Assembly (NCBI RefSeq): GCF_901709675.1
Contig: NC_051096.1
Location: 1,727,001 to 1,791,000, forward strand
From: Syngnathus acus
Taxonomy: Eukaryota > Chordata > Actinopteri > Syngnathiformes > Syngnathidae
DNA: 64,000 bases
Direction: 5' to 3'
A model generated the notes under the pieces. It did not search any database. It was not told the DNA's origin and saw only the letters and a list, made by a program, of their open reading frames with translations. Position numbers and translations under genes: made by a program. How positions within the stretch are numbered: position 1 is the first letter of the stretch; every line of letters starts with the position of its first letter. This document shows positions 37,001 to 49,747 of this stretch, piece by piece.

Positions 37001-40000
37001 TGGAAAATCACTGTTGCTTTATGACACAAGTATCCTTGCTCATCCGCCACGAGCAAAAAAACAATGAACGGTGTGTTTTCTTATTTGGACAACAATCTTT
37101 TTTTGTTGTTGTCTCCGAGTGATGCCATGCGCTTCTCAACAACCAGGGTGCAAGCGCCAAGGGAAACTTTCAAAAGTGCTGCATGACTGTGCAGGAAAAA
37201 AACAAAATCAGATGTTGACGTTGGCGGAGCGCTGTCATTGGGGCCAAATTGTGCGTGGCGAACCATGTGCGCAATTGCTAGGGCGCCGTTTGTGTCCGAC
37301 CGCCAAATCAACGTCGAGGAACTTTAAGGGGAAGTTTCGGGGGAGTGGCCGCAATCGAGAAGTCGCAAGCGCATTGTCAAAGTTGAGCCAAACCATAGGC
37401 CAGGCCCTTCGCAAGAATATGTGTTACGTGCGTGACTGCTTGGGGAAATTGGATGACCCCAAAAAAGGAAACAAGGGAGAAACGGAACATCTTGTCACAT
37501 GTCGCCTCCCTTGTTTTGTTTTAAACTGGAAATCTTCCAAGAGGACAAAAGCTCAAGTCAATTAATGCCAATTAGCCATCTGCTGTCTAATGACAGGGTG
37601 TGTGTATGTGTGTATGTGTGTGTGTGTGTGTGTGTATGTGCGCGTGCGCACGCATGTGAGTGCATTGCATTCACACACACTGGCGTGCATCTTGCGGGCG
37701 CTCACCTGCACCTTGAGCAGACGGCTGCTGTACGACTTGAAGTAGCTGAAATAGATCTTACTCATGGTGTCCACGTAATCGTCTCGTACCTCCTTGGCCA
37801 CCGTCCTCTCATTGGCCAGGAGGAACTGGTAGAAGAACCTGTGCAAGCACGCAGGTTCACGTGGATGTCGCAAGTGCGCATGTGAGTGTGTGCGCACACA
37901 CCTGTACTTGAGCAGCGTGTTCTGTGGGATCTGATAGTTGGTCATGGGCTTCCTGAAGGAGTAGATCTTCTGGAGGATAAACTCTCGAATCTTCCACACA
38001 GCCTGAAGTTGGGAAAAAATAAAGACAAAACAAAAGTATTGGGACACATCAAGGAAGCCCAGAAAATGTGGACTTGTGGTTGACAGTGGCATTTACCCCG
38101 CCAAGTTTCGCACGCGTGCTCTGCATGCACAATTGCCCGGCTGCCCACTTGGCGGGTTTTAGATTGAGGGCTGCGGTCGCACTCGGCGAAGTGCGGGCCG
38201 GTAAAGTCAACTGAAATGGACTCTGCTGGTTCGGGCGGAAAAGCGCGACTGGTTTAACTTGCTAGCGATGGCCCTCTTCCATAAAGCCACTGAGCAATGA
38301 ACGAGCAATGACGTGTTGCTTCCGTGAGCACAAATGTTCACTAACCGCTCCCTTCACGCACGCACGCGGAATCTAATCATCAGTCTCGGGCTGGGCATCC
38401 GGTTGCCAAGGTAGCAAAATGTTTCCTAATCAAATGTGCAACAATTTTCAGGGCAGGGTGGACGGGTCGGGCCTGTTACGAAGACACCTGCCAACGCTTC
38501 GATTGTGGAAAAACAAATCCATAGCGTTCATACGGGCGTGCAGACTCACCACCGAGGCAACCTTGGTTTGACTGAGTGTCATGTCTAGCGGGTACGCTAC
38601 CTTTGATGACAAACCAAATGGACCGAGCCCCGCTCACCTTGACCTTGAGGCGGTCCACGATGTCCTGGACGTCGGAGCAGGCCAGCGTCTCTCGAAAGCT
38701 GAGCTCCTTGGCCAAGTTGATCTTGCCGTTGAGCTCGTGCAGCTGCTCCACAAAGTCCTGCTCTGTCACTGGAGTGTCCAGGATGGCGCTGGACAGACAA
38801 AGGACGCCCCGTTTACTCACTCACTCACTCACTCACTCACTCACTCATTTGTTCCCTCTTGCTAACTCTTTCAATTTTGCCTTTCAGGGACTCCCGATTT
38901 GATGTGTAAAGGTGCGAGTGCCTTGTCGGCCCATACTGAAATTTCACCCCAAAGGTCTCGCGGCGGCCATCTTACGAGATCATGGCTCCGGGCACCAGCA
39001 GCTCGTCCACCAGCTGGCTGAGCTGGCCACGCACCGCCTGGCGGTTCTTCAGACGCACATTCATGCTGAGCGACTGCTGCTGCAGTGTGTGGATCTCACC
39101 GCTGATAGACGACAGGTCGCTCTGGAAGCCGCTCAGCATCTCTTCCATCCGCTACAAGGCAGCCGAGCGTGAGGCAGAGCAGCCGGTGGAGGGGCCTGCT
39201 AAATGGGCGCCTACCTCCAAAATGGCATCACATGCGCCGATCTGATGGTGCAGCAAAGCGATGTTCTGGCTCTCCTTGATGTCTGGTGACGTCGCTCAGG
39301 AGAAAAAAAAAACAATGTGCGCATGTCGTGGAAATGTGTTCAAAACAATGCGGGATACAGTCTTTGATGGAGGCTTGCTCGATCCGCTCCAGTTCCGCCT
39401 CCACTTGTTTGGAGTATTGCCGAAGATCCACACCCTGCCGCAAAAACAAACAAACAAACAAACAAACAAAGGAGAAAATAAATTAGGGCCCTCCGGTAGC
39501 TGCGACGTGAAGAGGGACAAATGCGAGCGCTCACCGTTCCGAGGGCTTCTTTGACAAGCTCGTCCTCTAGATTGGCCTGGATATGAACTGAGGGATGAGA
39601 CGCCACATTAAAGAGTCAGCCTTCGACACGACACGCCCGCTAACCGGCCGTGCAAAGGCCGACCTGATCACCGCCCGGCCCGCCAAAGGGCTCGGTCGGG
39701 TAATTGCCGACCGCGGCCCAAACCCGGCGAAGGAGTGAGCCGCGATAGGTTGTTATCTGAGCCTGCCGGGACCATGACGTAATTTTGGTCAGGCCGCAAA
39801 TCAAAACGACAACATCTATTTCAGAAACTTGAGTGGCTGCATGGCACGGCGGGCCTTACGGTCCACTTCGTCCAAGATCAAGTCCTCAGTGGTCAGGTCC
39901 AGTTCACCCGGGTGCAGCTGGGCCATTTCCCCGTCACTCACCTGGGGAAAAACAAACAAGTGGGCAAACAAGCCGTTTTTACCCCCTTTGCCTCATAGAA

Positions 40001-40990
40001 AGACATCTCATTTGCACATCAATCCAGAACCCAGTCCCACATTTCATAAATACTTTTTTTGGGGCATTCATCAAGGTCAGGGCACTAAGTCGGTGGCAAG
40101 CGGACTGCTCAGTTGCTCACAGACGATGTGGCATCCCGATGAAGCCTTTTTCTGAGACGAGAGCCCAAATACCTTCTTCTATGACATCCCGAACAGTGTA
40201 TTCAATGCCCTGAGGTTTGCTTTTTTTGGTACCCATCAGTTGTACACTACTTTTCAAGATGCATTGGAGCCACAAGCCCAGGCGTCGGGAACCTATGGCT
40301 GCGAGCCAATATGGCTCTTTTGGTGACGTTATTAAAAAGAATACATTAGTACAGTCAAAAAATCGTTGGTCTTAATTAAAATACATGCATTTAATTGTAT
40401 CTAGCCTATCTGATCTTTTTTTGTTTTTATTTTATAAATGGTATGGCTCTCACGGGATATTATTTGTAAAAAATAGGTATGGCTCTGTCCGCCAAAAAGG
40501 TTCCCGACCCCTGCACTCGCCTGTCGAAAGGTGAACGTGTACTCGCTGCAAAATGGGCCAACTTGCACTCTTGAGGAATGGGAGGAGTGATGAAGCTGAG
40601 ACTCCACTTGACGATGCCATAAGAATATGTGCTAACGTTTTTCATCGACGTTACGAGTTTCGGCGTGCTCTGTCGTCTTGCACGCCGAAACTAGCCGTCG
40701 AATTAAAAACATGATAAGGAGAAGGAATTCTAAGCTAATGTTACGTTCACAAGCAGACAAAATGAATTTCGTTAACCGATGTTATGTTGTTTTGCTCGTG
40801 CAATTGAATGGAGGTAAATTACTTCCGGGAAGAGAACGTGGAAGGCTTGCTGAACAAACTCGAACGGACAACCACGACATTAAGCTCACTCGACAAAATT
40901 AAAAGTCACCTCGTCGTGAAAGAAGGCCAAGGCCGCATGTGACTGTGTCGTCCTCTCCGCAGGGTTTACATCTGCGGTAGCCTCCGCCAT
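34077..40990 (-). CDS. vps52: VPS52 subunit of the GARP/EARP tethering complexes
   Basis: Tether for retrograde transport from endosomes to the trans-Golgi network. The start ATG (40988-40990) begins MAEATADVNPAERTT; the C-terminus is VEVKKHKPNF, as in vertebrate VPS52. Main exons in order: 40910-40990, about 39826-39942 (LDLTTEDLILDEVD), 39537-39590, about 39359-39434 (YSKQVEAELERIEQ), 39217-39285, 38975-39151 (GQLSQLVDELLVPGAMI), 38636-38788 (TPVTEQDFVEQLHELNGKIN), 37902-38002, 37705-37839 (YFKSYSSRLLKVQ), about 36835, 36350-36485, 36081-36238, 35864-35980, 35665-35785, 35047-35142, 34880-34990, 34756-34823, 34572-34683, 34307-34425 and 34077-34224. The N-terminal half is coiled-coil-like, as in the family. 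It lies head to head with rps18 across 574 bp. Confidence 0.93.
37597..37650. repeat. (TG)n microsatellite
   Basis: About 54 bp of TG with TATG and CG interruptions, in a vps52 intron. Confidence 0.8.
38815..38848. repeat. (ACTC)n tetranucleotide repeat
   Basis: About eight perfect copies of ACTC in a vps52 intron. Confidence 0.9.
40279..40513. mobile_element. Non-autonomous hAT-type MITE (235 bp) in vps52 intron 1
   Basis: Ends CAGGCGTCGGGAACC and GGTTCCCGACCCCTG are inverted repeats with one mismatch. The flanking octamers CACAAGCC (40271-40278) and CACTCGCC (40514-40521) agree at 6 of 8 positions, consistent with an aged 8-bp target duplication. No transposase. Confidence 0.75.
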
Positions 40991-41564
40991 TGTTGCCGTG
41001 ACGTCATGTGGTGGAACGAAAAAATACCGACCACTAAACAAGAACAAAATAACAACAAAAAATCACTCACGTCTTTCCTCATGCTCCAGCAAAATCTTAT
41101 TTCTTAGGCATAAAGTTGCTCATTTTGACGTGTTATCCTAAATTCGGAACGTGCAGGGTTAAATTGGGTTTTGTGCATTTCGCAGTAAAGGAAAATTGCG
41201 CATTTTTATGCCCATTTTATCCTGACAGCAAAACAGTTTAACCGTCTCGTGTATTCAAATTTATTTATGACGATAAGATCATGGGGGTTAAATAAGCAAT
41301 TAATAAATACAATTATATATTCAACCACAGCTACCGCTGTAACATACCACTTTTTTCTATGGAACCAAAATACATTTTCATTCGCCAATTTAAGGATGAA
41401 GTGGCTACAAATATGACTTTAATGTCGAGACTAAGAAAATGTTCACGGAGTATGTCGAAAAAATTGTCGGACAATTCAGAGTGTGTACCGACTTCCGCCC
41501 TCAGCACGGTCAAACTGTCGCGAGACTTGCATCACTTCCTTTCTACGCGGAACAAGCTTTCAAG
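40991..41564. promoter_or_regulatory. Bidirectional promoter region between vps52 and rps18
   Basis: The 574 bp between opposite start codons must hold both promoters. A pyrimidine run (CTTCCTTTCT, about 41535-41544) just upstream of the rps18 ATG fits a 5' TOP start of the kind used by ribosomal protein genes. No clear TATA box was seen. Confidence 0.65.
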
Positions 41565-42999
<1,435 letters not shown>

Positions 43000-43027
43000 A
43001 CTCAGTGCCGTTGTGGCTTTTGTTATC

Positions 43028-43033
43028 AATAAA
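43028..43033 (+). terminator. rps18 polyadenylation signal AATAAA
   Basis: AATAAA 29 bp after the rps18 stop codon, a short 3' UTR typical of ribosomal protein genes. Confidence 0.9.
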
Positions 43034-43543
43034 TTGCTTCAAACAAACCAATCTTTCTGCTCTCTCATTCCCTGATTGAAACCGGACTAAGCAATCTGAT
43101 TCATCGCTAGCGTAGCCTAGCCGCACCGTGTCACAGCGGAAGCAAGACTAACGCTGCATTGTAGGAAAGTCTGACTAGAAAAAGCGCACTCCGACACAAA
43201 CCAGTAGGTCCGAGTTGCAATGGCGACTCGGGTGTGATTTGTACTGACTGATATGCCATTATGTGCCTGCAAGAAATTATTTGGCAAAACGAATGAAATG
43301 TTTAGAAGATATGAGATTGAGAAAATTGCGAAGGTTTGCTGAAGCGACGTCATTTTGTTATTGTGGCTCAATGACGTCGCTTTTGTGCGATGCACATCAA
43401 GAGGAATCCAACTCCCGGTTGACTGACGTTTTTTTGCTGCCGTGCAATCCTATGGAAATAAATGCATTTGACAACCCCCCAAAGCTGGTGTTTCAGAATT
43501 AATTGACATTTCCCTAACTATTTGAATTTGTAAACATTTTATG

Positions 43544-44310
43544 TACCGTAATTTTCCATGTAAAATACCCTAACCCCCGTGCATAATACGCACCCTAAAA
43601 ATGGCATGTCGATGCTGGAAAAAAGCCTGTACCCATGTATAATACGCACCCAAATTTTGACTCTTAAGTCCGTAAACGTAAAATTAATTCAGAAAAAAGA
43701 TAATCTTCGGGAACAACCGGATGTTATTCTGCCGGTCAGTATCACTGCGCATGCGCTAGCAAACTCGATAGCGAAGAAATGTTTCGGATTTGTGTAGGGT
43801 ACATTGTGACAGCCAACGAGCAGGTGATCGAGCAAGCGTCTGATACGAGAGCATTGTGTTCGTATGGAGCGTGTTTGAAGTGAACAGCAGAGAAGAAAGG
43901 AACAAGGCAAAGTGTCGTGAAATAAAACATTACCTGTAATACGCATTTAGAACTGAACTCTCGCTCTTTATATAGCTGACGTGTCTTGCGCATCCGTTCT
44001 GCGCATCTGTAATGGCGGCCTCCGTATGATATCCGGTTTGCGATGGAGATTAAAAAACAAACAATATTTGACAATAACACACCATCAAGGATTGCACCAT
44101 CGCATCAAACGATGTGTCGTCAATTATGAATTTTACTAAGTGTGTTGGGCAGGATGGCTGAATGCGATGCGCGATTGACAACAAACAAGAAGAAAGGTGA
44201 TTTCAAGTTTTATTTCGAGGGAGATTTTCTTCAAAAATTGTTGTACCCATACAACAATTAGGACAATAAATTAGTTAAATTTTGCGCATTATGCATGGAA
44301 AATCACGGTA
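43544..44310. mobile_element. TA-flanked non-autonomous DNA element, copy 2
   Basis: Inverted ends ACCGTAATTTTCCATG / CATGGAAAATCACGGT are flanked by TA on both sides. The interior shares CACCCTAAAAATGGCATG near the left end and the GTTTCGGATTTGTGTAGGG segment with copy 1 at 21823-22703. No transposase found. Confidence 0.75.
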
Positions 44311-45318
44311 GTTTGTTTTGTAAAAAGCATCTTCATTTTTATTTATTTTTTTCAGTTTGAGTTTTTATGACCTAAAATTAAATTGGCTCCTCAATAAATA
44401 AAGGCCTGCCTACAAAAATGAGCACCTTGACATACACATTCACGGCAGACTTTTTTTTTTTCCTTCCATGGAATAAACCAGCCCTGCAGTGCTCAAAGTG
44501 GATTTTGGGCTTGCGTTGTACATGTAAAACAAACATCTCTTTTCATGGTTACTGTCATGTGAAATGTAGATTGTGTCTGCCATTGAAACCCTGCTAACTA
44601 GATGACCCGTTTCGACAAGTCATGTAAACATATTGTGAAACAAAGCTGCAATTAGTGTGTTATGTACTTGCCGAAATCAATCAAACAGGCAGAAATGTGC
44701 TTTTGTCACGACAAATAGCTCGACGTCTTTCTGAACAACCTGCCGAAAAAAACAGACGTCGGTGATGCCACTGGCTCGGACCACCTCAAACGTTTGCTAG
44801 CTTGTGTAAGATAGCAGCAAATACCATGCATTGACAGTACAAGTTAAAAAAATGTGGTCTTGCTCGAAGTCAAGTCCACACACAGTTTCCTGGAAGGTCG
44901 CAGTGTCTTCTCCTTCGACGTCACCTTCCGCTTCAGCGTTTTGAGTTCATCCGTAGAAACTTAAAATGCTGCTTTGTACCACTACAACTTGTTTATTCCC
45001 ATCTGATTTTTGGAGTAGAAAAAACACTGTCACTTTTCTGATTGCCCTCTGAGAATAAAAATTCACGTCTTCACGTGGATTGCAAGAAACAAGCCACAGA
45101 CATCATCATGAGCTCATTAATTTAATTGAAGCAGAAAAAAGTTTGCCCAAAGTGAGTTCGCAGGCAGCATGGAAACCAATCAAGGGTTTTCATGTCACAA
45201 CCTCGTGATTGTTATGCAAATGAATCGTTGATTACAGGTGACAAGCAACAGCAGAGTCTTGATGGCATCTTAATTTACAAAGGAAAGAACAATTATCCGC
45301 GCTTCCAATATGTGCCCA
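44311..45318. other. AT-rich intergenic stretch including the 3' UTR of the proline-rich gene
   Basis: No coding exon recognised. A minus-strand AATAAA at 44992-44997 is a candidate poly(A) signal for the gene ending at 45319. Confidence 0.45.
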
Positions 45319-45794
45319 TTACTTTCTGTCATCCGGGGTGACACCTGAAGGAGGAGGAGTCGGAGGAGGAGTAGGAGGAGGAGTAAGAGTAGTAGGAGGA
45401 GGAGGAGTAGGAGGAGGAGGAGTGGGGCCCACGGGGTGCGGGTACCCATCAGAATAATCAACCCCATCGAGCCAGATTTTGTTTTCAAAAATATGCACAA
45501 CCAGGCCGACGCCTGATTCCAGCTTTAAACCTTGATGGAAGTTTGCATTCACGTCTGTGACACCTTGTGTCGGCTCTGGCGTCACTGGCGGGTCTGACGT
45601 CACTGGCTCTGATGGCACCGGGTCATTTCCCGGGTTTTCATCCGGGGTTTGGGGGACAGTTGGGCTGATGCTTCCTGTCGAGGGAAGGCGGCTTTGTTTA
45701 GTGAGCGTCCATTCTGGACGCGACGTGCAGCCGGAGTGCCGGACCACTTACCGAGCAGCAAAAGGACAACGCTGAGCACCTTCAAAGTCCCCAT
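45319..45794 (-). CDS. Small secreted proline-rich protein, unrecognised; paralogue of the poly-Asp gene
   Basis: Two coding exons, 45752-45794 (43 nt) and 45319-45674, split by a 77-bp phase-1 intron with GTAAGT donor and CGACAG acceptor; 132 residues. The first exon is a signal peptide (MGTLKVLSVVLLLLG). The mature part runs SISPTVPQTPDENPGNDPVP, then a non-repetitive core with GLVVHIFENKIWLDG, then a tail of PPPPT/PPPTPPP repeats ending TPDDRK. A non-coding first exon (about 46026-46046) is supported by a TATA box and a GTAAGTAA donor; the exon with the ATG starts at 45811 after a CTTGCAG acceptor. I recognise no family. The exon plan and first residues match the gene at 49748-58397. A secreted or matrix role is inference from the signal peptide and composition. 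Confidence 0.7.
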
Positions 45795-46073
45795 TGTGTC
45801 GGGACGTCACTCTGCAAGACAGCCAAAAAGAACACTGAAGCTATGCCGGGTGCGGGGAGAGGGAGGGAGAGCGAGCTGCCGGGACCGGGTGTCAACCTCC
45901 GTCCGGCCTGCTCCACCTCCCTGCCCCATTTTTTGCTCCGGCTTCAAGCGGCCCAAAGCCAATGGAAGGCGCGGAGAGCGACCGCCACAGAAATGCTGCT
46001 GCTGCCTGAACAAGAGATTACTTACCGCTTCGAATCAAATCCGATCCTGACTGGCGGTGGATTCTGCGCTGGC

Positions 46074-46081
46074 TTTTTATA
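46074..46081 (-). promoter_or_regulatory. TATA box of the proline-rich gene
   Basis: TATAAAAA on the minus strand, about 50 bp upstream of a GTAAGTAA donor (first intron base at 46025). This implies a very short non-coding first exon of roughly 20 bp. Confidence 0.6.
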
Positions 46082-47026
46082 GGTTGCCTGGTCGGCCTCT
46101 GGGACGGCAAGAATGCCGGCGCTTTTGTGTCACGCTCGTTAAGGTGGGGCACTTCATTAATTGCCCTTTTGGTGTCACGCAAGCAGCCAGTTTCTTGAAG
46201 GTGGGTCTTGCTGAACCACATTTCTCTCCGAGATGTTCACGCCGCAATTATTGAAGTAGCTGAGTCATTTCGACAGCAAGGCAACGGCGGGGGAAGGCAG
46301 CTCACTTAGCAACCGGGCCGTCCGCCGACGAGACGCGCACTCTGCACCTTTGGCTGCATCTGTGGCGCCACGGCTAGGCCTGTCCCGTAGCAGCCGGATG
46401 ACAGCGGCAACTACAAGTTCTGTGCTGATTTAAAAAAAAAAAACTGGCCCTTCTCACTGCCACCTTCTTTGTGCACCAATCACTCCCAGCATCCACCAGG
46501 CTGCCTTGCAGCTTTTTGCCTCTTTTCAGGTCTCCACTGTTGGGCTGAACAAAGTGATGCACCCAAGAATAAAAAACTCGACAAAGGGCAAGAGGGTTAG
46601 GGTTAGACGAGCCTAAGACGAGGAGGAAAGGGGGCACCGGGTTTGGCCCCAACCCCAAAGCCAGCTCGTTTGGCTTGTCACTGCCGCGCCGACTTCGACT
46701 CCTCTCGGCAAGTTCAAGGTCTGAAAGGAAGACTAAAGCACCCTCTGCTGCCAGCTTTATTATTTGCCTCAGCAGTGCGCACCTTATTGAGTCACTGAAA
46801 AACATTCACGCATACAAATGCAAATGCTCCACACCAAGAAAGAGAACCGGAGTCCAAAGAATAGAGTATATGCACGTGACGTCACAAACAAACCGGCTGA
46901 CGGTTTGTTTGGGTGGCAAAAAGCGGCGGACGCTAATTGGGCTAAGGCTGAATTGTACTGGGGCATTTTTTTTAGCATTTTATCGGTGGCAGATCGTGGA
47001 AGAGTTGTTACGGTGCAACTTTGACC
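46082..47026. other. Intergenic stretch, nothing recognised
   Basis: No supported gene or repeat beyond short low-complexity runs. Confidence 0.4.
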
Positions 47027-47228
47027 ATGGTGAAGAGTTGTTGTGCCATAGGATGTGCCTATCGCTTCCAAAAAGGCGATACCAAGAAGCTGTATCGGTT
47101 CCCTGCGGACCAGACCAGAAAGGATAGTTGGGTGGCGGCGCTTCGTAGGGCGGAAGATGGCCGCAACAGCTCCAGTCTTTGGAAGTCAACTATCCATTCT
47201 TACATCTGCTCAGATCACTTTGTGGGAA
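47027..47228 (+). CDS. THAP-domain exon (transposase-derived or THAP-family gene fragment)
   Basis: A single exon of 67 codons, MVKSCCAIGC to ICSDHFVG, ended by a GGAA|GTACGT donor. It has the THAP zinc-binding pattern: paired Cys near the N-terminus, a central Trp (DSWVAALRR) and C-x2-H in YICSDHF. THAP domains bind DNA and occur in P-element and Kolobok transposases and in host THAP proteins. No downstream exon was found; a U1/SINE insertion follows within 65 bp. It may be the first exon of a broken gene or element. Confidence 0.65.
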
Positions 47229-47289
47229 GTACGTAATTTTGTTTTATTGACGTCAACATTCATCTGTGAGGTATACTGGATGTAGTGCT

Positions 47290-47373
47290 ATACTTACCTG
47301 GCAGGGGAGATACCGTGATCAAGAAGGTGGATCACCCAGGGTGAGGCTCAGCCATTGCACTCCGGTTGTGCTG
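47290..47373 (+). pseudogene. Truncated U1 snRNA copy (first ~84 nt)
   Basis: Begins ATACTTACCTGGCAGGGGAG, the exact 5' end of U1 with the 5' splice-site-pairing region, and continues through stem-loop I and into stem-loop II (CCATTGCACTCCGG). It stops after TGTGCTG, about half way through U1, and joins directly to a SINE. The Sm site and 3' half are missing, so it is not a functional U1 gene. Confidence 0.9.
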
Positions 47374-47697
47374 AATATAACCAGCTCAGTGGCCTAGTGG
47401 TAGAGTGTCCGCCCTGAGACTGGAAGGTTGTGGGTTCAAACCCCGGCTGGGTCATACCAAAGACTATAAAAATGGGACCCATTGCCTCCCTGCTTGGCAC
47501 TCAGCATTAAGGGTTGGAATTGGGGGGTTAGATCACCAACTGATTCGCGAGCGCGGCACCGCTGCTGCTCACTGCTCCCCTCTCCCCCAGGGGATGGATT
47601 AAAATCACACGGGGATGGGTTAAATGCAGAGGACAAATTTCACCACACCCAGGTGTGTGTGTGACGATCATTGGGACTTTAATCTTAATCTTTTAAT
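47374..47697 (+). mobile_element. tRNA-derived SINE
   Basis: A-box-like GTGGCCTAGTGGTAGAG and B-box GGTTCAAACCC show the tRNA-like head. A conserved body with CCAAAGACTATAAAAATGGG and a tail ACGATCATTGGGACTTTAAT follow, ending in short AATCTT repeats. This SINE type is widespread in percomorph fish. Its 5' end abuts a U1 fragment. Confidence 0.88.
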
Positions 47698-47989
47698 AAG
47701 GTACACATCCACCATCAGAGGACGCTGACATGAGTGCCTCTCATAACATTTGAAATGTACTCTTATTATTTATTTTAATATATGTGATGTTTGTTTTTTA
47801 CCCTGTGAGCCAAGAGCCTGTAATAAAGTTTATTATTATTGCTCGGATATTCCCATTTTCTTGCTGCTACTCGGCCATGACCTAAGGAATGCATAATTAC
47901 ACAGCTTCATTACAGTATGTTTGTCCAATTGCTATTTTATAATAATTAGATTGTTCACACATCTACAATTATAATACATTATTATTATG

Positions 47990-48362
47990 TTATGTACTGC
48001 CATGGCTGGCATCTTCTCCGTTTCGCTCCACTGGCTGTGACTCAACGGAATGGACATAACCATCAGTCAGGTAACGATATAGCTGCAAACTCTTGTAGGC
48101 TCTGAGGTCTTCCTTGGTACATGGACTTGAACAATCTATCAAATAGTTGTAAATGACTGGATATGTTACTGGCGGAAAAGTCGCCTTATCAGAGGACCAA
48201 ACGCCTGCTGTCCCAGCTCAAGCGTAGCAGGAGCTGGTGGCGTTCTTACTTGGTTTCCACAGCGGATCAACACGAATGTTATATTTTTTCAACTTTTCAA
48301 TGTATCTTTTGCGGCTTTCTTGGTCCAACTGGATGAAATAGGACACCCACCCAGGCCGCCAT
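47990..48362 (-). pseudogene. Fragment of a transposon-associated SWIM/YqaJ-type gene
   Basis: Minus-strand pieces read YFIQLDQESRKRYIEKLKKY and, after a possible 65-bp intron with GTAAGA donor, TYPVIYNYLIDCSSPCTKED then LRAYKSLQLYRYLTDGYV. These resemble the N-terminal part of the large fish family carrying SWIM and YqaJ recombinase-like domains. The only nearby ATG (48360-48362) is out of frame with the first piece and the domains themselves are absent, so I call it a broken fragment. Confidence 0.55.
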
Positions 48363-48782
48363 CCTCACGAGTCTAGTGGCAGCGCAAACACGCTTTATTC
48401 ATACATAATTTGGGCTTCTGATTGACGCTTCTGATTGATGATGTCGGCAGCGTAGGTGGCAATCACTGAATCAGGGCCGAGGCGGGGGTGGGCCTGCGGA
48501 TTTTGTCGCCAAGAGCTGGCGGTGGACCGCGTTAATGCAGACGGGCTTCTTCGAATATCTCGCAGCGCATGGCCTCGTGAAATGAGCTGTGGGGCCACGT
48601 CATCTGATCGACTGCATAGAATGCTACGAAAAGCCACGCCGAAGCTCCTCAGACAGCCCCTGATGGGCAATCTGGGCTGGAGCACTCGGGCTGCAATGTT
48701 CTGGCCAAAATGATTCTGAATCCTGCGTACGCCCCTTGGTGGTTGGGTTAGCTACCGACTGCTTGAGAGTGAGTACTAAACC

Positions 48783-49359
48783 TGTCATACTGTCGGGTTT
48801 TGTGAGTTGTTTTTGTCTTGTCCTGTTCGTCGTATTGTCACTTCCTGTTTTGTTTTGGTAACTCTCCTCTCGTTTCAGTTCGTGGGTCCTTCCTCTGTGC
48901 GTCAGGCCACTTGACTCCCCTGATCCCAATTGTGTGCACCTGTGTCGTTGGCCCTAATTGTCTGCACCTGTGTCCTCACCCTTCTGTGTGTGTATATAGC
49001 CTGCGTCTTCCCCTTGTCTTGTGCCAGTGCGTCTTGTCCCGTCTTGAACACTAGCGATCGCGTAACAGAACTCCCCTTAGAGCTCATAGTTAAGAAGATA
49101 CCTTTTGTCAAGCCTGAGCTCTGTGTTTTTTAGTTATGTTTTTTGCCATCGTATTTCCCTCGGTTAGAGGCGCTTTTGGGTTTTGCTGTCTCCAGCCTTT
49201 TTTTCCCTCCTTCTGAGGCGCTTTTTGTTTTTGCTGTCTCCAGTCTTTTTGTCCCTCCTTTTGAGGCGCCTTTTGTTTTTGTGCTGTCTTCAGCCTGTCA
49301 GAATAAACACCTTTTGTTGGCACTCTGCATCCGAGTCCTCTCCCTGATCAAGTCTGACA
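48783..49359 (+). mobile_element. Solo LTR of an endogenous retroelement (577 bp)
   Basis: Starts TGTCATACTGTCGGG and ends GTCTGACA (TG...CA), flanked by a perfect 5-bp target duplication AAACC at 48778-48782 and 49360-49364. It contains a TATATAG box near 48994 and an AATAAA poly(A) signal near 49300. A roughly 60-bp unit (GAGGCGCTTTTTGTTTTTGC type) is repeated about three times at 49160-49290. No internal retroviral genes remain. Gypsy or ERV type cannot be told from the LTR alone. Confidence 0.88.
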
Positions 49360-49516
49360 AAACCCGCATTTTCAACAAGAGCAATAACTTGTGGTGTCTT
49401 TGGTCTTAAGTGGAGCCTCTTCTACACCAGTGGCGACCATCCCCCCATGAGCCCTCAGAGGGGCAGCCGCAAAGCAAAAAGAGTCCAAATGAGACGAGAT
49501 GGCACTTGGTGGCATT

Positions 49517-49522
49517 TTTATT
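49517..49522 (-). terminator. Candidate polyadenylation signal of the poly-Asp gene
   Basis: AATAAA on the minus strand about 225 bp after the stop codon at 49748-49750. Confidence 0.55.
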
Positions 49523-49747
49523 TCACAATAACAACAACAGCACATATCACCAATACACAAATGGCAGCTCATTCAAAGGGTCCAATGGAGTCCAAATCAT
49601 TGGAGATGAGGGTGTGTCCACTGACCTTTTGCAAATTACCCATGGAAACCAGCATGCCATGCATGCTGGAAATGTATGGACGTAACGAACGGAGCTAGAC
49701 GGCGCACACACAAATGCGGGGAAGGCGGCACCGAGCTGATTCATGAT

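Noticed and set aside
48395-48685. Minus-strand open frame of 96 codons next to the YqaJ-type fragment
   Set aside because: No recognised domain and no splice or start context; may be transposon debris.
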